Source: Ustulina deusta
Taxonomy: Eukaryota; Ascomycota; Sordariomycetes; Xylariales; Xylariaceae
DNA: 64,000 nt
Assembly (NCBI GenBank): GCA_023159155.1
Contig: JAJNNX010000028.1
Span: 434,001-498,000, forward strand
Direction: 5' to 3'
Both the position numbers and the translations under genes were made by a program. The notes under the pieces are model-generated. The model was not told the origin of the DNA and did no database searches. It worked only from the letters and a program-made list of their open reading frames with translations. Positions 13,130 to 27,500 of the stretch are shown here, one piece after another; within the stretch, counting starts at the first letter, position 1, and each line of letters starts with the position of its first letter.

Positions 13130-14200
13130 GTTCTATACTTTTAGGGTTAATTAATTAAGAAGAAAAAGTTTTAGTAAAAATATATAATTAGCGCAAATTA
13201 AATAAAATATTTAAAAAAAAAAGATTTATTTAAATATTTATTTATGTTTTGTTATATAATTTAAAAGAACTTAATTAATTAAAGAATATTTTTAGAAAAT
13301 TAAAAAAAATATAAAAATATTAGAATTTATTAATTAAAAAAAAGAGCTTCTAGTTAAAGTGCTATATAAACATAAAATAGTTCTAGTTTAAGATTTTAAT
13401 AAGATTAAAAAAATATATAATAAAATTATACTATTATATAAGATCTAAATAATATTATATAAAGTTTAACAAACAAAAAGAATCTTTATTTTTATATTAT
13501 TATAAAAAAGAGTACTAGATATATTTAAAACCTAATTTATAAATAATATATTAAAAAAAAAATATAGTATATATTAAAATATATAGTTTATAGTAAAAAT
13601 AAAAAATAAAAAGCTTAAATTAATTAATTTTGCTATTAAACTAAACGTAGTTATAATCTAAAATATTTTTTTACTAAAAAGCTATAATAAATTTGTTAAA
13701 GAATTTATTATATATAAAATCTTATTAATAATTAATTTTTTTTTTAGATATAATTAAATACTTTTATTTTTTTTTAGTTAAGCGCTAATAGTTTTTTTTA
13801 TATTATTTGGAATTTTATAAATAATAATACTTTTTTAGGGCGTAACAAATTCGGTAGCTTATTTTTTTAAAATAGTTAGCCAAATATTACATAATATTAT
13901 ATTTAGAAAATATAAACTATTTTTTAATAATATAGGAGTTAAAAAGCTTATTATTTTTTATAATAATTAAAAAGTTGTTTTTAGTGTATAGTAATTTATT
14001 TTTAAATATATCGAAAATATTAATGTAGTTTTACTAAATTTTGAATTAGTAGGTACTACTATAAGCAGTATTAAAAACAAATAATATAAGCTAATAGTAA
14101 TACTAGTTGGATATTTTTATAGAACTAATAGCTATAAACCTATAAAGGCTAAAGTATTCAAAATTCTGGAATAAATAGTATGCAGTAATATTATAGAAAT
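13130..14200 (+). pseudogene. Ty3/gypsy reverse transcriptase remnant (element A)
   Basis: The plus strand, read through many stops, gives QGVTNSVAYF at about 13,838-13,870, matching the LPQGATNS-VAQF block of a gypsy RT subclass. It is followed at about 13,917-13,940 by FFNNIGVKK, where the family has FLDDIGVKG. Downstream ENINVVLLNFELVGTTIS (about 13,990-14,070) and YKPIKAKVFKILE (about 14,130) match the thumb/connection region. The catalytic Asp-Asp pair reads Asn-Asn, the product of G-to-A changes. The upstream stretch from 13,130 has the spacing of the RT fingers but is harder to read. The enzyme cannot be active. Confidence 0.7.
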
Positions 14201-14800
14201 AAAAACTTTTTTAAAAATAAGTAGTTATTATTGGATATAGGTAAAAGCGTATGTTATAATAGTATTTTTATTAATTATGCTTTTTTAGTATAATATTAAG
14301 TTTGTTTAAGGAAATAATTAAAAGTAAGCAATAATAATATTATAATAAGCTTTAATAATTGCTTTTTGCCTAATTACCCTAGATTACAAAACTAAAAAAA
14401 TCTAGCTAAAAATTAATATTTTAAGAAAAGGATAAGGCGCTATATTTTATTAATTAATTAAAAATAAAATATATTTGTTTAAATATAAATTAGAAACTTA
14501 GAAAAAACCTAAATTAAATTATAATATAACAAAAAAAGAATACTTAAAAGTTATTAAAGCTTTTTACTAACTATAAAACTATTTATATAAGATTAGATTT
14601 TATTTAGAAATAGATATAAAAGTATTAATTATTTAACTAAACAATAGATTTTTTATACTACTTAGCGCAGTTCTAACCTAATAAGTTGCTTTTATTAAAA
14701 TGTTTGATTTTAAATTATACTATGTTTTTAAAAAAAAATATATAGCAGCAAACGGACTATTATATAAACTAGAAAAATTATTAAATAAATTAAATAATTA
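14200..14800 (+). pseudogene. Ty3/gypsy RNase H remnant (element A)
   Basis: It continues the RT frame. NYNITKKEYLKVIKAF at about 14,517-14,565 corresponds to the NY-TTEKELLAVV motif of gypsy RNase H. The segment near 14,690-14,775 (FDFKLYYVF followed by NGLLYKL) corresponds to the domain end, where the family has a GK-N-VADGLSR motif. Numerous stops interrupt it. No integrase could be read with confidence after it, because the sequence is interrupted by the nested element from 15,276. Confidence 0.6.
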
Positions 14801-15275
14801 ATAGGAAAAAAATATAAAAGATTTTATTAATTTTTAATTTTATATTATAATAGTTAAACTAATAATTGTTTTAAATATTGCTGCTTTTTTTAAACTAAAG
14901 TAAAAATAGTTAATATATTTATAGGAGTTAGTAATATATTTTATTACTAAAAGTTTGTTTAATTGTTTTATAATAGTAATAAAAAAAAAATCTATAAAAA
15001 TTAAGCTTTTTAATTTTTTGTTTATAAAAATTGCTTTTAAAAAAGAACAAAATTACTATATTAGATTTAATATTATATTAATAACTTTAATAATTAAAAA
15101 CGTTTTTTTAAAAAAAGCTATATATAACTAGAATATTAAAGCTAGGATTTTATATATTATAGAATTACTGCTTAATATTACTAAAAAAATTTATATAAAA
15201 ATATTAAAAATGTTTTAAAAAACTATAAGTTATATTAACAAATATAAAACAAGCGATCTAAAAAAGAATAATATA

Positions 15276-17125
15276 GGACACAAGCTAATTGCTAACACAA
15301 GTTAATTGCCAACTTTTTTGCACTTTTATACGTACAAGTTAAATAATTCAACTATAATACAAAAAATTAATTAGATCTAATCAGAAATATTGTTACTAAA
15401 TATTTCTATAGCATTTTGATAAGTATGCAAGTTATACCTAGGCTTGCTGCATATTCTATATTGTTATATATATAATATATTTCTTTTTATATAATAACTA
15501 CTTTGCTATATTTTTTTTGTTATTTGCTTTTTAATAGCCTGTTCGGTTTTAAAATCTTATTTTTTCTATATAATAAGTAACTTTTTATTTTATATATATA
15601 TTTTTTTTATATAGTAGTGTTAGCTAAACATTTTATTTGCTATATAAAGTTTAGCAACCTTTTTTTCTAATAATATAACTTTATATATAAATAACGTTAT
15701 ATTTTTTGTAATATAATTAATAATATTTAAAATAATACTTAGCGAGCTATTTTAATATTATATAACTTTATTTTTAATATATTTAGTTTATAATTATATA
15801 TTAGTTATATTATATAAAGTTTTTAATTATTAAAAAACTAAAAGTTTATTAGATAATCTAAAAAGTATTTTAGTTAGCAATTAGACTTTGAGCTAAAAAA
15901 ACATATGTTTTAGATTATATAGCACTAATCTAGTACTTTTAAAACTTTTTTAAATATTAGATTTTATTATAAAAGCTTTATATATTTTATAAAACATAAT
16001 AAAAAAATCCTTTTTAGTAATATAAATAATATATATTTATATTAAATTATTAATTTTTTATATATATAAACGTTTTAATAAGCTAAAACAACTAATATTA
16101 AAAAGTTAAAATTAGTATAACAAATAAACAAGCATATAAAAAGTAATAATATTATAATTTTTATAATATAGTTTAAAATTAGTTAAATAGTAGCTTTTGT
16201 AGCTATTAAAAATTAATAAGCAATAAATACCTTTTATATAACTAGCTATATATAAATTAAAATAATTAATCTAATTTAAATCTTATTTATTTATTGTTTA
16301 GTTATTTTTTATAACTATAATTTTTTAGTTATATAATAGTTAGCTATTAGTATACTAGGATAAAAAATAAGTTTTGCTTGCTAAAATAATATATAGCAGA
16401 ACTATATAGCTATATAAATTAATATTTTAAATAATAGTCAACTATTTATAATTGTTTGGCTAAATAGCCCTTGGTTATTTATGCTGGTTAGACATTATTA
16501 TAACTATTTCGGACAAAATTTAGCTTATTATAAAGCTTGTTTTATTAAAGTTATAAATATCTTTTTTTAAAATATTATATTTAGTTATTATATTTTATAT
16601 AAGCTTAAATTATTTATTATATATAATAAGATTTTTATAAAAAACTTACTAATAATTAATTTTTTAATTAAAACATATTTTAAACGTAAAATATTATTAT
16701 ATAAAGTTTAAAGCCTAATTAATGCTAATTTCGGGCGTATTACGTTTATATAATAGTTAATTAGCTATATTTTTAATATTACTTATTTAAAGCAAAAATA
16801 ATTATAAAACTAAGTTTATAATATATTATATAATAATATTTTTTTTAAGTTCGGTTAATTTTTAATGTTATATAATAAATATTTGTTAGGTTTGTTTGTT
16901 AGCGCGCTAATTGCGAAAGGTTGTATAAAAAACATTATAGATTTGTGCTATATAATTAATAGTTAATTTTTTGTTGCAATTAAAAGCTTTTAATACAAGC
17001 TGTAAGTTTGCTTTGTTCTAAAAAGGTGCTATTATTGTTGGTTATAAAAATAGTAATTAAAAAAAAAGCGTACGAAAGTGCGAAAAAGTTGGCAATTAAC
17101 TTATATTAGTAATTAGCTTGTGTCC
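15276..17125. mobile_element. Nested 1.85-kb TIR DNA transposon (Tc1/mariner-like)
   Basis: The left end ggacacaagctaattgc and the right end gcaattagcttgtgtcc-type sequence are inverted copies over about 60 bp; the right copy reads aattagcttgtgtcc because of C/T changes. Both ends are directly flanked by TA (15,274-15,275 and 17,126-17,127), the target duplication of the Tc1/mariner superfamily. The 1,850-bp length fits fungal Fot1/pogo-like elements. The interior is too AT-mutated for me to recognise a DDE transposase, so the family is inferred from structure only. It interrupts element A downstream of RNase H. Confidence 0.7.
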
Positions 17126-19104
17126 TACGTTATTGTTATAATAAAGCCAGAAATATATTTATAAGCTAAATTTTTAATATTTAATTTATACCTAACAATA
17201 ATAGGTTTAAAGCAATTATTAAAGCTAGATATAAAATATTAGCTTATTTTAAAGCGATGCTACTCTAATTAGCTAATTTTGAAAGTATTGCTTGATTTAT
17301 TAAATAATATATTATTTATTAGTATACTATTTTTATTAGAATTAAATATAATAATAGTTCTAAAAATAAAAAAAAGGTTATAATAGCTAAAGTATAACTT
17401 AGATTTATAGTAATTTATAATATAATATATTATTTCTAAAACTAAAGATTTGTTAAGTTAGGCTATAAAGTAGTTATTAGCAGCCTTAAAAAGGTAACTT
17501 AAGGGATAAGAAAGGGCTGGACCAAACAATTTAATAAAGTAATCTAAGCTAATAAAACTATTATTTAATATTATAGCTATAGTATATATAAGATAGTATA
17601 TAGCTAATTATTAGTTTTTTTAATTAAAAACGTTATTTTAATATAGCGGATTATTAATTAGCAAAATATTTTTGATTATATATTTTTTTTAGTATATAAG
17701 GTATAGCAATTTAAAAAAAAAAAAAAAATATAGCTAAGGTTTAATATATTATTATTAAAAAAAGATACCAAGCTGCAAAATGGGCTAATTAGCAATATGT
17801 TTATAAAGTCTGCTTTATAACTTTAAAAAAAAAAAACTTTGTTTTTATGTTTAATATTCTACTAAACAATAATAAATTTTAAAGTACTAAACTTTTATCT
17901 AAATAAAAAGGCCTATTTTTTATAGTATCTAAAGAAAAAAAAAATATATATAAAATAAAAGAGCTAAAAAGATATATAAAAATAAAAACTTATATATTAG
18001 ATAGCTTATAACTATTTATTAAAAATAAAGTTAAATATTAAAAACTAGTTAATTTTATTACTAATAAAGAAATAATAAGCTTACTAAAAAACAATTGCTA
18101 TAAAAAAGATATAAATATAGTTAAAATAGCTTTAATTAAAGCTATAATATAATTAAACAAGGGCTAAATAAAGCCTAAAATATAGCTAAATATAGTTAAA
18201 ATATAGCTAAAATAAGCTTAGATATATTTAAATATAATTTAAAATATAGTTAGATATAGCTAAAATATAGTTTAAATAAACTATAATATGGCCTAAATAG
18301 GCTAAAAATATTAAAATATAAACAAAACAATTAAAAAAAATTAAAAAATTATTAGTAATAAAGCTTTATTATATTAAATTAAGATTTTAATTAAGATAAA
18401 CTTAAAAACTAGATATTTAAGCTTTAATAATTTATAATTAAAAAAAAAGTCTATTAATTAGTAAATAATATTTTTTTAAATTTAAAAATTAAAAAATAAA
18501 TATAACTAAAATCTATAAATCTAGTATTATATATTATAATAATATTGTTTTAATTAGCTTAAATCTATTATAAAGTAATATTTGCTACTTGTATTTTTGT
18601 TTTTTTTTATTGTTCTTATGCTATTTTTTTATTTTTAAGAACTTATTCCGAAATAGTAATCTTATTACTGCTTTATAGGCGGATTAACCAAAAAATATAT
18701 AAAATAATATATAATAATTTTTATTTAATTAGTTTGAATTAAAAACTTTTTTGGGCTATTCTGCTTATTTAGATTTTTATTTTTATTTTTTTGGGTTACT
18801 GCTATATATAAATAAACATATTTAATATTGTTTATATAATATTTGTAGTCCGGCTAGCTAATTAAATAAACGTAATTACTGCAAGTACTAGACTATAAAA
18901 GATTTATTAACTTATATTTAAAAAATAGCCATATTTTAAAATAACTGTTATTTTTAGACTTTTAGAATTAATAGATATATAACTAACAAAAAATAAAATT
19001 AAAAGTCCTAGTTAACTAAATAGTAAGTATTATTATTTGTGCTAAATAATCAAGTATTATAAAAAGATATTTACTAAATAGACTACTATAGCATAGCTTA
19101 ATAT

Positions 19105-19180
19105 AAAGAAATATAAGCTTGCTAGCAAATATTATAACTGCTTTAAATATAGCTTTATTATTGAACATTATAAAAAATAA
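19105..19180 (+). pseudogene. Possible retroelement Gag zinc-knuckle remnant
   Basis: The plus strand reads KYYNCFKYSFIIEHYKK, which resembles the CCHC knuckle CYNC..YGHI..HC found in Gag-like ORF1 of fungal LINE and LTR elements, with Cys changed to Tyr and Gly to Ser as RIP would do. Stops follow. It may mark a further insertion inside element A. A match this short is weak evidence. Confidence 0.3.
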
Positions 19181-20339
19181 AAAATAAATATTTTAGCATA
19201 TATATTAATTAATAGTATAGCTATTTAAAGCTTTAATAATAAAATAATAAAAAATCTAATAATTATTATTAAATATTTCTACTAGCTATATATAAAAATT
19301 AAAAAAAAAATATAAAGTTTATTTATTTATGCTAATTAAAAAAGCTATAATATTTATTTTAATTATATTTAAAAGCTTTTTTTTAAATAGTGTATAGTTT
19401 TGTTAGCTTATTAAAGTCCTTTAGTAATACAATATATTTTGGGACTATAGCTCTAAAAAAATATACGTTTAAAAAAAGTATAGCTAGGATTATTAAAGCT
19501 ATACTAAATTTTAACTAAAAATATATAATATATTATAATTTAGCACTAAGTAATAAAAAAAATAATATAGTAATTATTTTAGAAATATAACTTATATACT
19601 AATTAGCTTAATTAAAATATTTATTAGCTTTAATATATACTGTTTTGATTAGTATCTAATTATTAAAGCTTTTTTTATAACTTAGTTTTTTTTTAATTAA
19701 TTATAATAAAAAATCAGGATTGTATAAGCTAGTTTAGAACAAGAGATCTTTATAATTAAGAAAAAAAAACAATCGAACGTCAAGTTTGCTAGCAATAAAA
19801 TAGTATAGCTAAAAATAATATATAAGATTTAATATATATAGTAGCGGGTTAATTAGTATAAAAGCTTTAGATATACTCTAATTAGTAATATTTGCTTTTT
19901 TTTGGATTGTTTAAATTTTTGGATTAATTTGCGAAATAATTAGGGCTTAAAACTTTAATTATTTATTAGTAATCTGACTAAATATAAATATATTTATATA
20001 ATATTTAGTGTAGCTAATATAGAAATAGTAATTATATAGCAAATAAAAACAATTAATTACTAAATATTATAAAAAATAATAAAAAATAAGGATATATATT
20101 ATAATATATTATATATAAACCGATTATTATAAATCAAATAAATAAAGTTAGAAGTATAAAAGAGTATAAATATAAATATAGTTTATATAGGAAAATAAAT
20201 AGATAAGTTAAAAAAAAATAGCTAACTTATATAAAACTAACAAATATTACTTTTTATAAAGTAATATAAGTAAAAGAGCTCTAATTAGCATTTTTTTTTA
20301 ATAATAACTTATATTAAAAAAGAACTAATAAAATCTTTA

Positions 20340-22980
20340 CAAAAAAGTAATATAGACTAACCAGACTTATACTAGCTTAGCAGACTTTATACTTAGCTTT
20401 TAACCACTTACCCTTTAGCTTATATATTTTATATTATTAATCCTTAAACTTTACTTATTAATATATAGATTATATATTTGTTATATTTTATTTATATTTT
20501 TAATTATTAATAAATAAAACTAATACTTTGCCCTAATATTAAAACTATTATATAATCAGCTTATTTTAGTGTTATTACTTCGAATTACTACACTTAAAAT
20601 GTTTTAACTAATTTACTTAAAATATTACTAAAAAGATCTAAAAATATATATATTTTTTCTAATAATATTATTATTATTATACTATCTAAGCTAATATAAT
20701 ATATATTATTAAATAAACCGTTATATATAAATTACTATAATAAAGAACTGCTATTTTATTTTTGCTAAAAATATAAGAATGCTTTATATAACCGCAAAAT
20801 TTTTCTAGGTATTATAACTTAAGCTTTTTATAAGTTGTTTGGACCCGGACTAATTAATATATTCTAAAAAATATAATAATATTAGTAGCTAAATATATTA
20901 AAAATTAATATACTAATTATTATAGCAATCGGTTATTTTAAACTATAGGTAATATTTAAAGGCATTTTTATATAGAAATTTTTTTAAGCTTAAAACAGAA
21001 GCTTTAATAAGAACTACTTTATTTCCTAATTTTTTAAAAAGTAAAATAAATCTATTAGTTTTGTAATATTTAAAGCAATTAAAGCAACTAAAGCTAGGCA
21101 TACTCTTAATTATTAGTTTATTATAATTTATAATATTAAATAAAAAATATTATTTTTTATAAATTTTATTAATAATAATATAATAATTAATGTTTACTAA
21201 AAAGTTTTCGTTGTTTTTAACTATGTTTAAGAATTATTATTTAATAGTTACTTGCCTAGACTTAAGCTTGTAATATTAATCCCTAGTATTTAATAAAATA
21301 ATAATTAATGCTATAGTTATTTTTATAGAACTTATATGCTTTTAGCCTTTTATAAGCTAAAGCTTTAAGAAAAAATAATAAATATTATAAATAAAAAACC
21401 CTACAATCTAAACAAAAATATATAAAATAATTTATTAAAATATTATAAAAACTATATTATAGTTTATATAAAAAAGCCAGTTTTAAATTTTTAGTTATAA
21501 ATTTAATCTATTTAGCTAGCCTAGCTGATCTTTTAATAAAATTAGTTAATTTTCTAGCTAATTACCTTACTTACTAATTTCTAACTTGTAAAACTCTACC
21601 TAAAGCATTACAAGTGCTTACAAGATTTAATTGCAAAAATATATAGTTAGTATAACCTAAAATATAAAAATATTCCTTTATTATTATAGTGCTTAGTAGC
21701 TAGTAGAATTAGGATTCTTATTAATATGCTTTTTTATAATAATTACTAATATATAAATAACAAATTTTTTAAAAAATAACCAAGCTTTCTTTTTATTTCT
21801 AAAAATATTTAGATAACTAATAGTTTTAGTGCCTAAATTATTAATATAATAATTAAATAAAAACAATATGCTTAAGCTAATACTATAAATATTAGGATAT
21901 AATTTGCTATTTAGTTCCGTAAGCTAAATATAAAAATAGTTCATAAATAATTATTTGGATTACTTAATTATTTTATTGCCTAATTTATAAAACTTAACAA
22001 AAAAGTAGTTATAATTATATTAATTCTTAAGGGTAGATAAATAATACTTAGTAGGCTTAGGTTTTTTAAAACAAATAGTAACTAATTAAATTATTTTTTT
22101 ATTATAATTATTAATAAACAAAAACAGATTGTTTATTTTATTAACTTAGTCCTTAAGCAAAATAAAAAATACTAATAATTTGTTTATAATTGCTAAATAT
22201 AAGCTTTTAAAAATATTATTAGTTAATAGATTTAAAAGCTACTTTTTAATATACTTTTTTTATTTTATATATATAGCCTTCCTATATATACCCAAAATAA
22301 TTAGTAGAGCTATAGTCTAATATATATTATCTATATAATATTGTTTTTTAAATACTTAGGCATTTTTTTTAAAAATTTATAACTTAGTAGCCAAAAATTA
22401 ATATTTAATAACCTAGTAATAAGTATTAAAATTATAAAAAATTGCTTAAATATTATTAAAAAAATAGAATTATATACTAGGATTATAGTTATTAAAATAA
22501 AGCTTTTTTTTTAATTAATATTACTTAGAACAAAAAAATAATTAATAATTATTTTATTTTATAAAGCTGATTAGTTAATAAGTAATAATATAAATATATA
22601 AAGTATATTTTATAGATTTTTTTTTTAAATTAAATTAGATTTTTTTATAATAAATATTTTTGCTTTCTAGTTTATTTATAAAAAAATAATAGTTGCTGGA
22701 TTACTTAAAAAATTAATATAAAATTAATTAGGAAATATTTTAGTAGCTATACCTAAATCTAAAAAACCTAGTTAGAAACATAAATATTTTAATATATTTA
22801 ATCTTAGTAAGCAATACTAATCTTTTTTTAGTAGTAAAAAAATTTAAACTATAATCTATAAAAAACTTGCTTGCTAGTAGATTTTTTCTATATTTTAAAA
22901 AAATAATATATATAGTAATATAAAAAGTTGTCCTATGCTAAACTTTTTTATTAGGTAAAAGTTCTAGGAAAAATATAATT
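20340..22980. repeat. AT-rich block with retained C and few G inside element A
   Basis: In contrast to the sequence on both sides, this stretch keeps C (words such as aaccacttaccc and aactctacc) and has few G. That suggests a separate insertion mutated mainly on the other strand, or of opposite orientation. I found no clear terminal repeats and no readable domain. Confidence 0.35.
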
Positions 22981-23208
22981 TGTAAATATGTACGGTTAAT
23001 CAAATAAATACTAAAAAACCTAAGAATTAAAAAGCTGTTTAAAAAACGCTAAGTATATAAAAAGGACAAAAAGTTAAATTATTAGAAATAAATATAAAAA
23101 TTAGGAAAATTTAGTAATAAAGATTTTAAAAAAAATAAATAACTAATTAGTTATAGTTTAGGTTAGTTATTATAGTTTAAAAATAAAAACCTAATAATTT
23201 GGGAAGTT

Positions 23209-23571
23209 TGTAGTAGAGCTAGTGTGTATGTATAAGAAACAGGTCTTTAGTCATAGAGTAAAACGCATTTTTGGAAACTTTAGAAATTACGGAACAAAAA
23301 GTATAAAAAGCGTACGTTTTTATTTAAAGCTATAAAAAACTTTTTTTTTATATAGTAAACGCTAGATAATTATTATAAAATATTAAATAGGAGTTAGGAA
23401 TTTGTTTTTATTAATTAATTATTACGTTTTTATTTATAATTACGAATTAGATTTTGACCTAATATATACAAAGATCTGCGAGCCGGAAGACGTAGTCCGA
23501 TACGGAATGATTAGGTAGGTTTGGTTGGTTTGAGTGTGCGATACGCCGATTAGGAGCCCTGCTCTATTTCA
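23209..23571 (+). repeat. Right LTR of element A
   Basis: This is the 363-bp partner of 8,988-9,350. Its last 120 bp are the best-preserved part (for example gagccggaagacgtagtcc near 23,480) and show what the left copy lost to transitions. It ends tatttca and is followed by gtac. A gggaag purine tract precedes it. Confidence 0.8.
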
Positions 23572-24343
23572 GTACTAAATAGAATAAAAATAAAAATAAT
23601 ACTATAAAACTATACAAATAATTATTTATGTTTTAATATAGTTTTTTTATAGAACTAGTTATTTAGTATTACTAGGTCTAATCTAAAGGTTTGTATTAAG
23701 TATAGTTATAAAAAGAAACTAACTAGAGTATCTAACAGAGGTGCGAAGTATTTATGCCTTTAATTAGGTGGGTTAGTACCTAGTGCCTAAGGGCTACGCA
23801 TAGTGCCCTTTCGTGCACGTACCATTGTACTAACTCAATGGATTGACTTTAATGGAAGCCAATGGCAATGGGATCCACAAACATACTAAAAACACTAATA
23901 GCGCTAATTTTTAGCTAATCTCTATAAAACACTAAAAGTCTGATTAGTAATAATCTTTAGCCCTAGCTAAAAAACCTTGCTAATGCAGGACCTAACAATA
24001 TTATTACGCCTTGCTATAATATTTAAAAATATATATATAAAAACAATAATTATTAATACGCTAATATAAACTAACTTATAACTAGCTAAACAAACAAAAA
24101 TATAATTTATAAACTTGCTCCTAAAGCTAAAAATAGCTAAAAAAAATAAAAAAATAAAACTTTTGTTTTAAAACATATTAATTAAACAATATACAAAAAT
24201 TAACTATAAAAACAAAATCGATAAAAAAATAACCACTATACTAGCAATAATATTAAATAAATTTGTTTAATTATTTAAAAATAATATATAAGCAAGCTAC
24301 TAATAAATAACTTAAAATTATATTAAAATATTAAGCTAATATT
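23572..24343. other. Spacer between elements A and B with a GC-normal patch
   Basis: The region at about 23,700-23,910 has ordinary composition and contains the short inverted words gggctacgcatagtgccc and cgtgcacg. It appears to be unique DNA not hit by RIP. The rest is AT-rich. No frame of useful length and no RNA gene was recognised. Confidence 0.5.
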
Positions 24344-24569
24344 TGTTACAATCAGTTGAATAAAGCTTTTATAGCTAGTTTATTAATACTATAAACAAAA
24401 ATTCTAAGCTAAAAAAAAAAAAAAAATCAAAGTTTATAAAATAAATAAATATAAACTCTAAATATATAGCTATAAAGTTATAAGTTAGTCTATATATAAA
24501 CTTTTTATTTTATTACTATATAGGTCTAAAGTTTTTCTAAGTTTTACTAAAAGTATACTAATTATTATA
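24344..24569. repeat. Left LTR of element B
   Basis: It begins tgttacaatcagttgaataa and contains a long A-run and the shared segment ctatataggtctaaagtt near 24,515-24,535. It ends aattattata. It aligns throughout with 29,872-30,098 with transition-type differences. Confidence 0.75.
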
Positions 24570-27500
24570 TTATTATCTTTTAAAACTAAAAGTTTAAATA
24601 TAGTTTTAACTTAAAATTACTAATAATATTAAATTTATATAGTTTTTTTATATTATATTGCTTTATTATTATTTTTATAATTATTTGCAAATTTAATAAT
24701 TATTACTATATATATTTATTTTTATAATTTTATAAAAAATCTAGATATTTTTTTATAAGTTTTATAAAATTAATTAAATTTAATTAATATATTTTTAAAA
24801 TTTTAAGCTATATATTAAATATTATTAAAATTATAGCTTTTTTAAGCAATTTAGTACTATAGTTTTTTATTTTTTGTATATATTTTTAATTGTTTAATTT
24901 GTTTAATTTCAAATTCTGTTTTATTATTAATATTTTTAATTAAAAGTAAAATAAAAAATTATTATTTATTTTTTATAATTAATTAATATAAAATAAGTTT
25001 TTTATTTTATATAAGTTAAACAAATTAAAAATATAACTAAATTTTTGTTTTTTTTAAATTTTAAAAAGTCTAACTAATTAAAAATCTAATCTAATAGTTA
25101 GTACTTCTATTATAAAGTTTTTTTTTTTTTTTAAGATTTTGTTTTTTATTTTAAAATTTATTAAATATTTTTTTTCGTTAGTTTATAGTTTATATTATTT
25201 TTATACAAAAGTTGCTATATTATATATTATTTTTTAAATATTTTAGGTTTAACGGACTAATTTAAATGTTTATTATTTAGTATTAAAATTTATAACTATT
25301 TTGCTAATATTTATTTTTAAAAAGTTTTATATTTTAATTTTTATTATTATTTTTAGTAGTAATATATTAATTAATAAATATTATAAAGTATTATATATAA
25401 AATTTAAAATAAAAAAATAAATATTTTAATTGTTTTAATATTTATTAATATAAAAACAAAATTATTAATTTAGTTTTTAATTAATTAATTTTATTATTTT
25501 TTAGGTCTAAAAATAATAAATACTACTAAAATAGTACTTAATATTTATAAAACTAATAATTATTACTATAAATTTAAAAATAAATAATTTTATATTATTT
25601 AATATTTATATATTTAATATATTAAAAAATTTATATAAACTTTTGTAGTATTATATAGCTAATAATTTTATAATATTTGTTTTTTTACTAAGTAAAATTA
25701 TAATTAAATAATTAAACTTATTTATAAATACTTATATAGAATTATAACTTTATTAGTTAAGTAATATATTTTTATTATTTATTATTATATATTGTTATAT
25801 TATAGCTAATATAAATAATAAATAAAAAAAACTAAAGGTTTTATTTTGTAATATTTTGTTTTTTTTATAGTTATAGCAATTATATATATATTATTTATAA
25901 TTATATTTTAAATAAAACTAATAATATTTTTATTTTAATATTTTAATTGTTTTATATTAATTTTAGTATATAATAATTAAAAATATATAAACTTTTTAAA
26001 CTAAAGCTATATAAAAAAAAATAGTTTTATTTAAAATGACTTTAAATATATATAACTTTTTATTTTTATTTTTTAGATCTTATAACTAATTTTTTTATTT
26101 AATTAGGTTTATTAAATTAGCTTTTTAAAAAATATTAAATAAAAAGTCTATAATTAATATAAAACTTAATATTTTATTAAAAAAAATTAATATTATTATT
26201 TTTTTTTGTTTTTTTAGTTTTAATTATAAAAAGTTTTGCTATTTTTTTTAATAAAATATTAGCTATTATATTTTTTTGTTTTAGTTAGTACTAAAAAGTA
26301 ATATTAAAATTTAATAAAAAATTAACTTAATATATTTATTATATTAATAAAATCTATTTATTTAAAAAATATAATAAAATATAATAATTAATTATTATGA
26401 AAAACTTAGTTTTAAATTAGGTAGGTTTATTTTATTAATATTATTATTTTAAAAAAATACTTTATAAGTTTTTAGAATAATTTTTATTATTATTGCTAGA
26501 TAATTTCTTTTATTATATTATATAAAATATTTATTTTTATTTATATTAGTTAGCTAGGCCTAAAAAAAACTAAAACAAACATTTTATATATTAATAATTT
26601 TATATATTTAAAAGCTTATTTTTGTTTTAGTCTTATTATAAATAGCTTATTTTTTTTTACTAGTTAGTTTAAAAAAATAGTAATTTTATTAATATAATAA
26701 TTAAATATATAAATATAATTATAAAGCTTAAAAAATAACCGAATTAATTTAATATTTTTAAAATTATTAAGATTTTAATTTAGAATTGCTTAGATTTTAA
26801 TAAAATTAATTCTAATTTTTATTTTAGCTTTTATAACTATTTTTAAATAATTAATAATAAATATATTAAAACAAAACTTTTTAATATTTTTTAATATTTA
26901 GTTTAATATAAACAATAAATTATATTTTTATAATAAGTTTAATATTATTTTTTAGTCTTAAAATAAATTAAAATATTATTTATATAAATATTTATAAATT
27001 TGTTTCAAAGTTTTTAGATTTATATATTAATAAAAACTTGCTATTAAGCAGGTTTTATTTTTAAACTAGATAATAAAACTTTTTATTAAAATATTTTTTT
27101 ATAAGTTTAAAAAAAAAATATATATATAATTTTATAGTTAATAATAATTAATAAAAAGTTTTAATACTATTTAGTTTTATAAAATAAATAGTATTATTAA
27201 TACTTAAAACTAATATAATTTAATTTTTTAAATATATATTTTTTTATTAATAATTAATTATAAACTTATATTTAATTAATTTAAATTTAAATATAAATAA
27301 AACGAAAATAAGGTTTAAGTTTATATTTTGTTTAAAAAAATTTATAATTAATAGTTTATTTATAAATCTTTTTTTAAATAAAATAAACTATATAAATATT
27401 TAATATTAATAAAGTTTAAAAATATATGTTTTATTATTAAATTTTAGTACTATATTAAACTTTAGTTATAATAATAGCAAAGTTTTAAATTTTTTTTTTA

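Larger units (their letters stand above)
8988..23571 (+). mobile_element. Element A: RIP-inactivated Ty3/gypsy LTR retrotransposon with nested insertions
   Basis: It is bounded by two 363-bp LTRs (8,988-9,350 and 23,209-23,571) and flanked on both sides by gtac, a likely target-site duplication. The purine run gggaag directly before the right LTR fits a polypurine tract and sets the plus orientation. RT and RNase H remnants lie at about 13.3-14.8 kb. At 14.6 kb it is too long for one Ty3 element. A 1.85-kb TIR element is nested at 15,276-17,125, and a block at about 20.3-23.0 kb with opposite C/G bias may be another insertion. All frames are full of stops. Confidence 0.8.
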
